Shown here: positions 6,025-15,168 of the stretch, piece after piece
How the letters are laid out: each line of letters opens with the position of its first letter
Numbering within the stretch: position 1 is the first letter of the stretch
NCBI GenBank assembly: GCA_047974615.1
Contig: JBKECM010000083.1
Location: 1 to 22,490, forward strand
DNA: 22,490 nt
Source: JBKEBX01 sp047974615
GTDB lineage: Bacteria; Bacillota; Clostridia; Lachnospirales; CAMZNU01
Direction: 5' to 3'
Translations under genes and position numbers: made by a program
Notes under the pieces: generated by a model
What the model saw: only the letters and a program-made list of their open reading frames with translations
What the model was told of the DNA's origin: nothing
Database searches by the model: none

Positions 6025-7524
6025 TTATTTATGTTTGCGTTCGTCTATTTTATCATTTAAAATAATAAAGTAGAAAGAGTTATAGCCTTTAATATATTCT
6101 ATACCATATTCAAAGCTATGTGCTTCATATATACTACGAACAATAGATAGTCCTATACCTGAACCTTCACGTCTACTATTTTGGTGTTGGGCACGAAAAT
6201 ATCTGTTGAAGATTAAGCCTTTATCTATATCTGGTATTTTTTCGCCTTTATTTTCGACAGAAACTTTTATACCGTTATCTATAGATTTACATCTAATATA
6301 TATTGTAGAGTCTGGATCACTATGGTTTATTGCATTATTTAATAAATTACGCATAACTTGTGTAAGTCGTAAGGAGTCTGCAAGTATTTTAGTTTCGATA
6401 TCAAATTCAACTATATAATCTACCTTTAGATTGTAATGTACGGCAGTAGCTTGAGCTGCAGCAAGTTCACTTTGTAATATTTTATTAAGCTCTATATAGT
6501 CAAGATTAAGAGTTACATAGCCATTTGCAACTTGAGAGTAGTCTAATATTTCATTAACCATATTAGTCATTCTATTCGCTTCTTTTATAACTAGGTTTAG
6601 ATGTTCTTCTCTTTTTTTATCATCTTTCCATGAAATATCACGTACAAGTTCACTATATCCTGCTATTAAAACTATAGGTGTTTTTAACTCGTGGGATATA
6701 TTTGAAAAAACTTCTTTATGTAAACCATCTGCATTTTCAAGTTGCGTATTTAACATATATACTGAACGTGAAAGACCTCCAATTTCATCAGTACGATTTA
6801 ATGGCAATTTTTTTAAAGCATCTTTTGTTCTAAAGTTTTTTAAAACATATTCTACTTTTTTGATAGGTCGTACAAAATATACACTTGTAAAATAAGATAT
6901 AAAAGTTAAAGCAGCTAATATGAAAATATAAATATTTATAATATATTCATCATAAAAATCTAAAGTGCTTTTATCTATATATGAGTCGGTATGACTAATA
7001 ATATAATATGTTGTATCATCAACGATAAATGGGAAAGCACAAAGAAAGCTTATATCTGCAGCATTAAAATTATATATAACACTAGCAGAGTTACCTTCAC
7101 TTAAAGGTTTTTCAAAGTTTTCATAAAAAGGTTTCATTACTGCTAAAACTTCTACATTTATAATTTGTTCGTTTAAATAAAACTCTTCTTTTACTGATAG
7201 TTCTGTCGCTAGTTCATTTGAAAAACTATTATAATATATACTAAAATCTTTATCTAGAACTAAAATATCACTTTCTTTGCTTGTTCCAAGTCTATCAAAT
7301 TCAGAAAAAAGCTTATCTAAGTCTTGAAAGTTGTCCATATAAATTCTTGTGAACTCTGCTTGCATAACCTTTTGATATGAAACTAATTGAGCGTTGTAAA
7401 AATCAAATTTTATCATACTTTTTTGTACAAAAAAAACAGCACATAGCATTAAAGAAAGGGCTAATACTTCTATTAGCCACATTTTTATAACTAAACTGTT
7501 CCTTATTTTCTCAAAAATCTTCAT
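6025..7524 (-). CDS. Sensor histidine kinase of a second two-component system (499 aa)
   Basis: Membrane segments at about residues 13-34 and 196-216 enclose a ~160-residue extracytoplasmic sensor domain that may be a PAS/Cache-like fold. A HAMP linker follows (about 218-268), then HisKA with phospho-acceptor H278 (FSNISHELKTP), and a HATPase domain with N396 in its N box (NLLNNAINHS) and a GSGIGLSIVRSIYEAH G2 box at about 454-469. The G1 region reads VENKGEKIPD, lacking the usual DxG, as in several VanS-like kinases. AGGTGA sits 4 nt before the start; the cognate regulator ends 7 nt upstream. The input signal is unknown, but linkage to murA and walJ suggests an envelope cue. The stop codon lies in the target duplication of the adjacent MITE. 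Confidence 0.9.
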   Translation of the reverse strand: MKIFEKIRNSLVIKMWLIEVLALSLMLCAVFFVQKSMIKFDFYNAQLVSYQKVMQAEFTRIYMDNFQDLDKLFSEFDRLGTSKESDILVLDKDFSIYYNSFSNELATELSVKEEFYLNEQIINVEVLAVMKPFYENFEKPLSEGNSASVIYNFNAADISFLCAFPFIVDDTTYYIISHTDSYIDKSTLDFYDEYIINIYIFILAALTFISYFTSVYFVRPIKKVEYVLKNFRTKDALKKLPLNRTDEIGGLSRSVYMLNTQLENADGLHKEVFSNISHELKTPIVLIAGYSELVRDISWKDDKKREEHLNLVIKEANRMTNMVNEILDYSQVANGYVTLNLDYIELNKILQSELAAAQATAVHYNLKVDYIVEFDIETKILADSLRLTQVMRNLLNNAINHSDPDSTIYIRCKSIDNGIKVSVENKGEKIPDIDKGLIFNRYFRAQHQNSRREGSGIGLSIVRSIYEAHSFEYGIEYIKGYNSFYFIILNDKIDERKHK

Positions 7525-7531
7525 CGGTCAC

Positions 7532-8209
7532 CTAATTATCTTCTTCAAGTTTATAGCCAATGCCCCATACAGTTTTAAGGTATTTTCTATTTTCACCTAG
7601 ACGCTCTCTTAAAGATTTAATATGAGTATCAACAGTACGTGCTTCTCCATAATAGTCATAACCCCATACACTATTTAAAAGTTGCTCTCTTGTGAAAACT
7701 CGTTTTTTATTTTTTATTAAATATGATAATAGCTCAAACTCTTTAGGTGTAAGATATAATTCATCACCATCTACAGTTACAACCCTTGAAGATTCATTTA
7801 AAATTATACTGCCTATTTCATAAACAACTCTTGTGTTATCAAAAGTTTTTGAAGATCTTTTTAAAATAGCCTTTATACGTGCCATAACTTCACGTGGGCT
7901 AAAAGGTTTAACAATAAAATCATCAATGCCTATAGTAAAACCATGTATTTTGTCGTATTCTTCAGATTTTGCAGTTAAAAGTACGATAGGAATACTTGAA
8001 AACTCACGTATTTTTGCAGCAGCAGTAAACCCATCTACATTAGGCATCATAACGTCCATAAGTAGTAAGTCGAAAACACCTTCTTTAACCTTTGCTACTG
8101 CTTCCATACCACTAAAAGCTTCTTCAACTTCAAAGTCATCTAGCTCGCAATAAGTTTTCATTAAACGTACAACATCAACATCATCATCACAAAGTAAAAT
8201 TTTACTCAT
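7532..8209 (-). CDS. OmpR/PhoB-family response regulator (225 aa), partner of the adjacent kinase
   Basis: The receiver domain spans about residues 1-120, with acidic pocket D8/D9, phospho-acceptor D52 (LLMDVMMPN), T79 and K101 (VKPF). A winged-helix DNA-binding domain covers about 128-225 and has the family pattern LTPKEFELLSYL, SVWGYDYYGEARTVDTHIKSLRERLG and TVWGIGYKLEE. GGTGAG stands 6 nt upstream of ATG 8209. The kinase follows after 7 nt, and its ribosome site begins within the regulator's last codons. walJ ends 33 nt upstream, and the AT-rich gap shows no clear promoter or terminator, so this pair may be transcribed from the murA promoter. It is distinct from the WalR encoded at 14469-15149. 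Confidence 0.92.
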   Translation of the reverse strand: MSKILLCDDDVDVVRLMKTYCELDDFEVEEAFSGMEAVAKVKEGVFDLLLMDVMMPNVDGFTAAAKIREFSSIPIVLLTAKSEEYDKIHGFTIGIDDFIVKPFSPREVMARIKAILKRSSKTFDNTRVVYEIGSIILNESSRVVTVDGDELYLTPKEFELLSYLIKNKKRVFTREQLLNSVWGYDYYGEARTVDTHIKSLRERLGENRKYLKTVWGIGYKLEEDN

Positions 8210-8242
8210 TGTAACTCACCGTCCCCATATATTATAATTATA

Positions 8243-9124
8243 TTATTTATGTAAAGTTATTTTTATTTTTTCACTTATCAATGTTCTATCGGCAACCTTT
8301 AAACATACATCTTTATTTACGAGTATATTGTTACATTCTAAAATATTACACACGGTATCATAGGCTATAAGTGGGATATTATTATCCTCAGACAAATGAC
8401 CTAAGTATATATAGTCTAAGTCTTTATGATATATAGCAGATATAAGCTCGCCTGCAGTAGTATTTGAAATATGTCCTCTTTTACCTAAAACACGTTCCTT
8501 TAAATCCTTAGGATATTTACCGTTTTTTAACATTTCTATATCGTGGTTGCTTTCTAAAAAGAGTAAATTTGTATCTTTTAAGTTGTCTAGTATTTCCTCT
8601 GTAACGCACCCAAAGTCTGTAGCTATTGAAACTTTATAGCCTTCTTTTCCATTAAGGAATACAGAGTAACCAACAGTACAACAAGCATCGTGAGGAACAT
8701 TAAAAGCTTTTATAAACAAGTCATTTAAAAATATGTGTTCATAAGTATAAACGTAATTTATATGACTTTGTTTCACGTCTTTTATTTTATTATGCCTTAA
8801 TATATACTGCCATGTTTTTTCAGTAGCATATATAGGGATATTATAATTCCTATATATAACATCAAGACCTGCTATGTGGTCTGTATGATGATGAGTTACA
8901 AATATACCATCAATATCACATAGGTTTACACCTATTGAGGCAAGTCTTTCTTTTACTTTTTTACAAGTCATACCGACATCAATCAAAATTTTTGTGTTGT
9001 TATAGCTTAAAAATAAGCAATTACCCTTTGAACTGCTAGATAAGGGTATGAAAGTTAAATCCTTATTTGTATCAAAATCAATATCAATATTTGAATCTTT
9101 GTTACTCGTTTTCAACGTGTTCAA
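8243..9124 (-). CDS. walJ: WalJ/YycJ-type metallo-beta-lactamase-fold hydrolase
   Basis: An MBL fold with the metal-binding motif THHHTDH at residues 77-83, a later VPHDA, an ATDFG aspartate and a distal GH. ESNHDIEML and LGKRGHISN are characteristic of YycJ/WalJ (VicX) proteins, which are linked to the WalRK cell-wall system and thought to act as nucleases. The start is a TTG at 9124, giving a 22-nt overlap with murA; TTG 9115 is the only other in-frame candidate nearby, and no ATG precedes the conserved TFIPLSSSSKGNC. This gives an unusual Asp/Asn-rich extension of about 22 residues before the domain. The product is 293 residues against roughly 265 for typical homologues. In Bacillus walJ follows walI directly; here murA lies between. 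Confidence 0.85.
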   Translation of the reverse strand: MNTLKTSNKDSNIDIDFDTNKDLTFIPLSSSSKGNCLFLSYNNTKILIDVGMTCKKVKERLASIGVNLCDIDGIFVTHHHTDHIAGLDVIYRNYNIPIYATEKTWQYILRHNKIKDVKQSHINYVYTYEHIFLNDLFIKAFNVPHDACCTVGYSVFLNGKEGYKVSIATDFGCVTEEILDNLKDTNLLFLESNHDIEMLKNGKYPKDLKERVLGKRGHISNTTAGELISAIYHKDLDYIYLGHLSEDNNIPLIAYDTVCNILECNNILVNKDVCLKVADRTLISEKIKITLHK

Positions 9125-10382
9125 CTCTTTCTATATCTGCACCTAAGTTTCTAAGTTTATTTACGATATCTGCATAACCTCTATCTATAAGCTTTGCATT
9201 TTTAATTACTGTTTTTCCAGAAGTTTTTGATGAGAGGCCTGCAATTAAAACTGCTGCACCTGCTCGTAAGTCAAGGGCAGAAACTTCCGTACCCCATAGT
9301 TCGTTTACTCCTGTAACAGTTGCAAGTTTACCATTTACAGATATATTAGCACCCATTTTTATAAGCTCACGCACATACTGAAAACGTGAATCCCATATGG
9401 TTTCTTGAACTTTTGATTCACCTTTTGCAATAGTTAGAGCAACTAAGATTTGCGGTTGCATATCTGTAGGAAAGCCGGGATATACTAAAGTTTTAATATT
9501 CGTAGGTTTTAAGTTTTCAACCCCTATTACACGTACAAAGGTATCACCTTCTTCAATATCACAACCCATTTCAAGTAGTTTGGCTGTAACACTTTCTAAG
9601 TGTTTTGGTATTATGTTATTAACTGTAATATCACCACAAGTTGCAGCAGCTAGCACCATAAATGTTCCTGCTTCTATCTGATCTGGTATTGTTGTATACT
9701 CTACACCTTTTAGGCTATCACGTGGTACACCAACAATTTTTATTACGTCAGTACCAGCACCTTTTATCTTACAGCCCATTTTATTTAAAAAGTTCGCTGT
9801 ATCAACTATATGTGGTTCTTTTGCAGCATTCTCAATTACAGTAACGCCTTCAGCAAAAACTGCAGCAATCATAATATTTATAGTAGCACCAACAGATATT
9901 ACATCAAGATATATTGATGTGCCAACAAGTTTTTCTGCATAAGCTTTAATGTAGCCTGCTTCTATAGTAACAACAGCACCTAGTGCCTCAAAGCCTTTTA
10001 TATGTTGGTCGAAAGGTCTAACACCAAAGTTACAACCTCCGGGAAGTGGTACTTCTGCTTTATTATCACGTGCAAGTAAAGCACCAAGCATATAGTATGA
10101 AGCACGAATTTTATTCATACTATCTCTTGGGGCGATATGTGTATTTAAAGTAGTACTATCAATCTTTATAGTATTTTCGCAAGTGTATTCAACTTCAATA
10201 CCCATCTCACGAATACCGTTAACTAGATTTGTAATATCTTTTATATTAGGTAAATTTTCTATAACGCAAATATCGTTAGACAAAATAGCAGCTGGTATTA
10301 AAGCTACTGCTGCGTTTTTTGCTCCTGATATATTAACTTCTCCACAAAGTGGCTTTTTGCCACTTACTACAAATTGTTCCAT
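9102..10382 (-). CDS. murA: UDP-N-acetylglucosamine 1-carboxyvinyltransferase (MurA)
   Basis: MurA transfers enolpyruvate from PEP to UDP-GlcNAc, the first committed step of peptidoglycan synthesis in the cytoplasm. Visible active-site features are K22/N23 (SGAKNAAVALIPAAIL), the catalytic C117 in LPGGCNFGVRPFDQHIKG, and D307 in YPGFPTDMQPQ. C117 is the fosfomycin target, so the enzyme should be of the fosfomycin-sensitive type. The length of 426 residues is normal. AGGAG lies 6 nt before ATG 10382, and a promoter is visible in the 109-nt gap upstream. Many Firmicutes have two MurA paralogues, and this copy cannot be assigned to MurA1 or MurA2 from sequence alone. Confidence 0.95.
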   Translation of the reverse strand: MEQFVVSGKKPLCGEVNISGAKNAAVALIPAAILSNDICVIENLPNIKDITNLVNGIREMGIEVEYTCENTIKIDSTTLNTHIAPRDSMNKIRASYYMLGALLARDNKAEVPLPGGCNFGVRPFDQHIKGFEALGAVVTIEAGYIKAYAEKLVGTSIYLDVISVGATINIMIAAVFAEGVTVIENAAKEPHIVDTANFLNKMGCKIKGAGTDVIKIVGVPRDSLKGVEYTTIPDQIEAGTFMVLAAATCGDITVNNIIPKHLESVTAKLLEMGCDIEEGDTFVRVIGVENLKPTNIKTLVYPGFPTDMQPQILVALTIAKGESKVQETIWDSRFQYVRELIKMGANISVNGKLATVTGVNELWGTEVSALDLRAGAAVLIAGLSSKTSGKTVIKNAKLIDRGYADIVNKLRNLGADIERVEHVENE

Positions 10383-10430
10383 CTAAACTCCTAAACTGTA
10401 CATAATTTTAGTTACAATTCAACATAATAC

Positions 10431-10458
10431 ATTATACCATTTTTTCGCTAATAGTCAA
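10431..10458 (-). promoter_or_regulatory. Sigma-A promoter for murA-walJ (and possibly the second two-component pair)
   Basis: On the minus strand TTGACT (10453-10458) stands 16 bp before TATAAT (10431-10436), which is also preceded by TGG, making an extended -10. Transcription would start near 10424, giving a leader of about 42 nt. No clear hairpin terminator follows yycI, so murA may also receive read-through from the walRK operon. Confidence 0.8.
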
Positions 10459-10491
10459 ATAGATTTTGACGTTTTTGTAATTTTTTTATTA

Positions 10492-11328
10492 TTAGTAGTT
10501 AATTACTTTATTTGTATATGCATTTATGATGAAAGGTACACTTTGGTCTTGTACGTATATTCTATAACAAGGCATAGCATTTGTTTGAAATTCATTTTCA
10601 GAATATGGAAAATATTCCTCTTGATAATATACTACATCTACGCCTTCAATAAATAACTCCGTATCTCCATATATTTCCTTTGCTGTTTTTATAAAAGTAA
10701 ATAATGCCATATCTGCAGATATGATATCCTTTGGATTTTCACTATAGCCATCGTTTTCACCAAAAAAGCCAAGTATATTATATATATTATTATCTTTTGT
10801 TGTTATTTCAATTCGGTTTGTATACACTATCGTGTTTTTATATTTTTCTCTATATTCGTATATGGTGTAGCCTTCTTCTTGGGAAACTTTATCTAAAACA
10901 AAGTCTTCAAGGGGTTTACCAAATTTTTTTATATATTCTTTTGGGTTATCTACAAAGGTGAGTGGTTCTAAAAAATCCATATAAAAAAATCCATTTTCAA
11001 AAGTAATAATGCCATCTACAGACGTAAAAGTTTGGATATCACCATTTTCTGATTTTGTATAAGTACTCCCTAAGAAGTTATCGGCTATTTTATTTCTGTC
11101 GTAGTCAGCTAAAGACGGAGCAATAATAAGGGAAGCCATAGGCAAGTTTTTATCTGGCATATTTGCATACATACTAATTTTATTTTCTCCAAGTACTGTA
11201 ATAATATTTTTTTCTTGTTGAGTACTCAAAGAATATTTTTTATCATAATAATAGTTTGCAAAGTATAAAAATACATTCATTATAATTAAAAATACAATAA
11301 TTAAATTTTTAGCTTTATCCCACTTCAT
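10492..11328 (-). CDS. yycI: YycI/WalI-like regulatory membrane protein (278 aa)
   Basis: It has a short cytoplasmic N-terminus (MKWDKAKN), one transmembrane segment at about residues 8-27 and a ~245-residue extracytoplasmic domain with the two-lobed YycI layout (a region around FENGFFYMDF, then CYRIYVQDQSVPFIINAYTNKVINY). YycI and YycH associate with WalK through their membrane helices and adjust its activity. AGGAG overlaps the yycH stop codon and leads ATG 11328 with a 9-nt gap between the genes. It is the last gene before the internal murA promoter. Sequence conservation in this family is low, so the name rests on topology, end motif and synteny. Confidence 0.8.
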   Translation of the reverse strand: MKWDKAKNLIIVFLIIMNVFLYFANYYYDKKYSLSTQQEKNIITVLGENKISMYANMPDKNLPMASLIIAPSLADYDRNKIADNFLGSTYTKSENGDIQTFTSVDGIITFENGFFYMDFLEPLTFVDNPKEYIKKFGKPLEDFVLDKVSQEEGYTIYEYREKYKNTIVYTNRIEITTKDNNIYNILGFFGENDGYSENPKDIISADMALFTFIKTAKEIYGDTELFIEGVDVVYYQEEYFPYSENEFQTNAMPCYRIYVQDQSVPFIINAYTNKVINY

Positions 11329-11337
11329 AAAATTCTC

Positions 11338-12651
11338 CTAGTTTATAGGTAAATATTCAAGGTTTTGAAAGCTTTTAACTTCCCAAGCTAAGTTTAAGGC
11401 TTTATCATCAAAACTATTTGAGGTTACATTATTATTTAAAAAGGTGTAAACTAGTTTTATATTCATATTTTCTAAATTATCAATATTAAAAAAATCATCA
11501 AGTGCCTTTTTTTGGGTAGAAGATATTAAAGTATTATAATTTGAAAGGCTTTCATAGTTATAAACTAATTTTTTATAAGAAGTTATACTATTGTTTTCCA
11601 CTACGATTTTAATATGGCTATTTTGTTCCGAGCCTTCTGGAACTGATATAGGTACATTTTCAATATAGTAGTTGAAGTAAAAAGTACACTTATTTTCTTC
11701 CTGTTCATAATATTGAAGATAAAATTTATTTGTAACATAAATATCGTTTTCTATAAAGGAATGAGCTATGGCATAAGCATCTTTTATAGAGGTAGTTTTG
11801 CTTGTACCACTTTTATAATAAGAAACGTCAAGCATATCGTTGGAAAAATATTTTATTATAACATTATCGGAAGAAAAGATAAAACTATCTTTATCTATTC
11901 TTGACCATGTTTTATCCCCATCATTAAAGAAACTTTTTGTTTTGTTCTGTAGGTCTGATAAAAGTAGTTCTTTATCTATATAGTATGGGTTTGTAGCATA
12001 TATGTCACTAAAGGATCTTGTGTTTTTATCTATATCAAGGACAAAATCATTTGTATGAGCACCATAAGTATTCATTGTTGTTGTATAAGAAACTCCACTT
12101 AATATTTCGTTATTTACAGCTGTAGGTAAAACTTCACGACCACTAACAATAAATTGATTTAACATATTTGTGTTTTTTTCCACAAAATTAATTAAGTAGT
12201 TTTCGTTTTCTTTACATACATAAACTACGTCAAAAGCAAAGTTTTCCTCTGTAGTATCATCGTATAAGACATCGAATAATGTACTATAATCTATATTTAT
12301 TTCATATTCAAAAGCTATAACACAGTTATCTAAATCATTTTTTGTAAAATAGCGAGTATCATTTTTTTTGCCATAATCTTTTAAAACACCGTAAAGATAT
12401 TCAGCACAATAATTTTTATCATAGTCATCAAAAAAAACACCTGTAAAGTTATCTGAATAGTTGTTATATTTATATATCATAGTAGGTAAAACAACTTTTT
12501 TACCTATGTCAGAGTTAACTATAGGTTGATTTACGCTTGAAAAATTTAAAGTAGAAGAGCCACCTACGTCCCAAACTTTATTTGCTTGGTATATAGATAG
12601 CACAACTAATAAAACTATTAAAACGTTTTTTACATAACCCATATAATTCAT
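11338..12651 (-). CDS. yycH: YycH/WalH-like regulatory membrane protein (437 aa)
   Basis: One N-terminal transmembrane segment (about residues 6-23) is followed by a large extracytoplasmic domain of about 410 residues, rich in Asn/Tyr and lacking catalytic motifs. The length agrees with YycH (about 440-455 in bacilli), and the gene lies directly between walK and yycI, its normal neighbours. In bacilli YycH and YycI form a complex with WalK; in B. subtilis they restrain it, in S. aureus they help it, so the sign of the effect here is unknown. The ribosome site is AGAGGCG before ATG 12651. The sequence itself is too diverged to identify without context. Confidence 0.75.
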   Translation of the reverse strand: MNYMGYVKNVLIVLLVVLSIYQANKVWDVGGSSTLNFSSVNQPIVNSDIGKKVVLPTMIYKYNNYSDNFTGVFFDDYDKNYCAEYLYGVLKDYGKKNDTRYFTKNDLDNCVIAFEYEINIDYSTLFDVLYDDTTEENFAFDVVYVCKENENYLINFVEKNTNMLNQFIVSGREVLPTAVNNEILSGVSYTTTMNTYGAHTNDFVLDIDKNTRSFSDIYATNPYYIDKELLLSDLQNKTKSFFNDGDKTWSRIDKDSFIFSSDNVIIKYFSNDMLDVSYYKSGTSKTTSIKDAYAIAHSFIENDIYVTNKFYLQYYEQEENKCTFYFNYYIENVPISVPEGSEQNSHIKIVVENNSITSYKKLVYNYESLSNYNTLISSTQKKALDDFFNIDNLENMNIKLVYTFLNNNVTSNSFDDKALNLAWEVKSFQNLEYLPIN

Positions 12652-12672
12652 AAGTCGCCTCTAACTTTTGTT

Positions 12673-14451
12673 TTATTCAAGTAAGCTGAAATTTTCATTT
12701 CTTGTATTATTACCTATTTCATATTTTTCTAAAGTTACAACCATTTTTGTACCAATGTTTGGTTCACTATAGGCACGTATATTACCTTCATGGGCATATA
12801 CGATTTGTCGTGCTATAGAAAGTCCAAGACCAGTACCACCCATAACTCTTGAACGTGCTTTATCTACACGATAAAATCTTTCAAAAATTCTGTCTAAATC
12901 TTTTTTATCTATACCTATACCTGTATCTTCTACAATAATGTCGTAAGCATTTGAACGTTCTTCTATATATATTCTTACGTGTCCATCAGTTTTATTATAT
13001 TTTATAGCATTTGTTATTATGTTATTAAAAACTTGATTTATACGTACAACATCTGCATATACATAGGCGTTTGCACCTTCTATTAATTCAATTTCTTGAT
13101 TTGTTTTTATAGCCATAACTTCTGTTTGTAAAATACAACGTCTAAGTACAGAATATAGTTCTACTTTTTCAAAGTTAAGTGTAAGTTTTCCGTTATCAAG
13201 CTTTGAAAGTTGTAGTAAGTCTTCGGCTAAAGATGACATTCTGTCTGTTTCTGATTCGATAATTTTCAAAAAGCTATCGGCAACTTCTACATCTAGCATA
13301 GCACCTGAACGTAAGGTTTCAGCATAAGTTTTTATTGTTGTAAGAGGGGTGCGTATTTCATGGGAAACGTTCGCAACAAAGTCTTTTCTTATTTCATCTA
13401 GTTTTTGAGATTTTGTTACATCTTGAAGTAGTATGATAGTTCCTATATTTGATTCAGAATTACCAAACTTACTTATACTTGTCTTTAAATATTTATCATC
13501 ATAAAGTATTATTTTTTCTAAGTCGTTATAGGTATTTGCTATATCTATTGAATTATTTTCAAGGACTATTCGAACCTCTTCATAACTTATATATTGAGAG
13601 TCTAACATATCTATGGCTACAGGGTTTGCGTGTAGCAGTTTATTGTTATCGTCAAAGGCAATAACACCGTCTTGCATATTATTTAGAACTACTTCTACTT
13701 TATTTTTTTCATAGGATATAGTAAGCAAGAAACGTTTTAACTCTCTTGCCATATAGTTAAAGCTTTCACCTAGTTGCCCTATTTCATCGTGGCTTTCTAT
13801 TATTGCTTTTTGGTCAAGGTCACCACGTGCCAAAAGTTCAGCTTTGTTTTTTAAATCGATAATAGGGTCGGTTACTGTTTTTGAAAGTAATACACTCATC
13901 ATTGCTGTTAGAGTTAAAGCAATAATAAGGGCTATAGCCAAAGTTTGCACCATACTATCTAACGCCTCTACACTATCTGTGGCATCTATTCTAGCATATA
14001 TTATATAGGAAACTTCGCCACCATCATCAAAAATAGGTTTTGAATATTCAAACCATTGTTTTACTATATCGCTACTTGCTAAGTCTTCTCGCCAAGCTTC
14101 AAAGCTTTCTTGACCGTTAATAGCAGCTATAACTGTTGGTACTGACAAGTTTGAAATTACATCTGTTGTTGCATAGACACTAAAGCCATCACCTGATAAA
14201 ATGGCTGCTTCCATTTGAGAGTTATAGAAATCATCTTTAAATATATCGTTAAAACCTTCTTGAAAATATTCACTTTCATAGGTATATATTATTTGTTCTT
14301 CTATTTTTCTAACTCCGGCAACAAGAGCAATCTCTTCTCGTGTAGCTTGATCGTTTCTATATTTTAGTACAATGAATGTAGAGCTTACCATCATAGCTAA
14401 AAAAACTACGACAATGAAAACTAAAACAAGTTTAATTTTTATACTTTTCAT
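12673..14451 (-). CDS. walK: WalK cell-wall sensor histidine kinase (592 aa)
   Basis: Order of parts, numbered from ATG 14451: TM1 about 8-29, an extracytoplasmic Cache-like domain of about 140 residues, TM2 about 168-189, HAMP about 190-242 (TVTDPIIDLKNKAELLARGDLD), PAS about 248-345, HisKA with H364 (FVANVSHEIRTPLTTIKTYAE) and HATPase with N481, DTGIGI near 509-514 and GGTGLGLSIAR near 538-548. This is the WalK architecture, which controls autolysin and wall-metabolism genes through WalR. ATG 14451 is preferred to GTG 14457 because AAAGG precedes it by 5 nt. walR ends 11-18 nt upstream and yycH follows after 21 nt. Confidence 0.92.
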   Translation of the reverse strand: MKSIKIKLVLVFIVVVFLAMMVSSTFIVLKYRNDQATREEIALVAGVRKIEEQIIYTYESEYFQEGFNDIFKDDFYNSQMEAAILSGDGFSVYATTDVISNLSVPTVIAAINGQESFEAWREDLASSDIVKQWFEYSKPIFDDGGEVSYIIYARIDATDSVEALDSMVQTLAIALIIALTLTAMMSVLLSKTVTDPIIDLKNKAELLARGDLDQKAIIESHDEIGQLGESFNYMARELKRFLLTISYEKNKVEVVLNNMQDGVIAFDDNNKLLHANPVAIDMLDSQYISYEEVRIVLENNSIDIANTYNDLEKIILYDDKYLKTSISKFGNSESNIGTIILLQDVTKSQKLDEIRKDFVANVSHEIRTPLTTIKTYAETLRSGAMLDVEVADSFLKIIESETDRMSSLAEDLLQLSKLDNGKLTLNFEKVELYSVLRRCILQTEVMAIKTNQEIELIEGANAYVYADVVRINQVFNNIITNAIKYNKTDGHVRIYIEERSNAYDIIVEDTGIGIDKKDLDRIFERFYRVDKARSRVMGGTGLGLSIARQIVYAHEGNIRAYSEPNIGTKMVVTLEKYEIGNNTRNENFSLLE

Positions 14452-14468
14452 AAACACCTTTTATGTTT

Positions 14469-15149
14469 TTAGTTTTTTATATCTTCAAAGAAGTAGCCTG
14501 AACCTCTTTTTGTATATAAATATAAGTTTTCAGAAGTTTGTGCTTCTATTTTTGTTCGTAAACGTCTTATTGTTACGTCAACAGTTCGTTCATCGGATAA
14601 ATATTTGTAACCCCATACTTCTTGTAATAGCTCTTCACGAGAAATAACACGAGGTTTGTTATCGTATAAGTATTTTATAACTTTATATTCAAGTGGTGTA
14701 AAGTCCATAACTACACCTTTTATACGGACTTCAACTTTATCCTCGTCGATTAAAAAGTCGCTATCATCTTTTTTATCTGTTGATAAAATAGTGTTACGTC
14801 TTAAATGTGCCTTTACACGTGCTATTACTTCATTTATCGAAAAAGGTTTTGTGACATAATCATCGGCACCAACGCTTAAGCCTGTGATTTTATCGGACTC
14901 CTCTGCCTTTGCTGTTAGCATAATTATAGGTACATTTGAAAATTCACGTATAAGTCCACAAAGTTCAAAACCATCAATGTAGGGCATATTTACATCAAGT
15001 AAAATTAAATCATAGGTATCACTTTTTGCACAATCTAAGCCTTCTCTACCATCTTTTGCTTTTGTTGTTTCAAAACCAGCATTTTTTAAATTATAATCAA
15101 GTATTTGTAAAATATTAATATCATCTTCAACTATAAGAATTTTATCCAT
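14469..15149 (-). CDS. walR: WalR response regulator (OmpR family, 226 aa)
   Basis: The receiver domain has acidic residues E8/D9/D10, phospho-acceptor D52 (LLDVNMP), T79 and K101 (VTKPF). The winged-helix domain (about 132-226) has DFTPLEYKVIKYL, EVWGYKYLSDERTVDVTIRRLRTKIE and TKRGSGYFF, close to WalR/PhoP-type regulators. AAGGAGATAT precedes ATG 15149. Identification as WalR rests on being followed by walK, yycH and yycI, with walJ further on. WalR recognises paired TGTWAH half-sites; one match is found at 3011-3027. coaX ends 19 nt upstream, so the wal genes appear to be read from the birA-coaX operon. Confidence 0.92.
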   Translation of the reverse strand: MDKILIVEDDINILQILDYNLKNAGFETTKAKDGREGLDCAKSDTYDLILLDVNMPYIDGFELCGLIREFSNVPIIMLTAKAEESDKITGLSVGADDYVTKPFSINEVIARVKAHLRRNTILSTDKKDDSDFLIDEDKVEVRIKGVVMDFTPLEYKVIKYLYDNKPRVISREELLQEVWGYKYLSDERTVDVTIRRLRTKIEAQTSENLYLYTKRGSGYFFEDIKN

Positions 15150-15168
15150 ATATCTCCTTTTTAACTCA

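Noticed and set aside
9662..9844. Plus-strand hydrophobic 60-residue frame within murA
   Set aside because: Antisense to the well-conserved murA coding sequence, with no ribosome site; its Leu/Tyr-rich make-up is what antisense AT-rich codons give.
10383..10491. WalR box in the murA leader
   Set aside because: TGTAAC and TGTACA occur on the minus strand but 14 bp apart, not the 11-bp period the WalR consensus needs.
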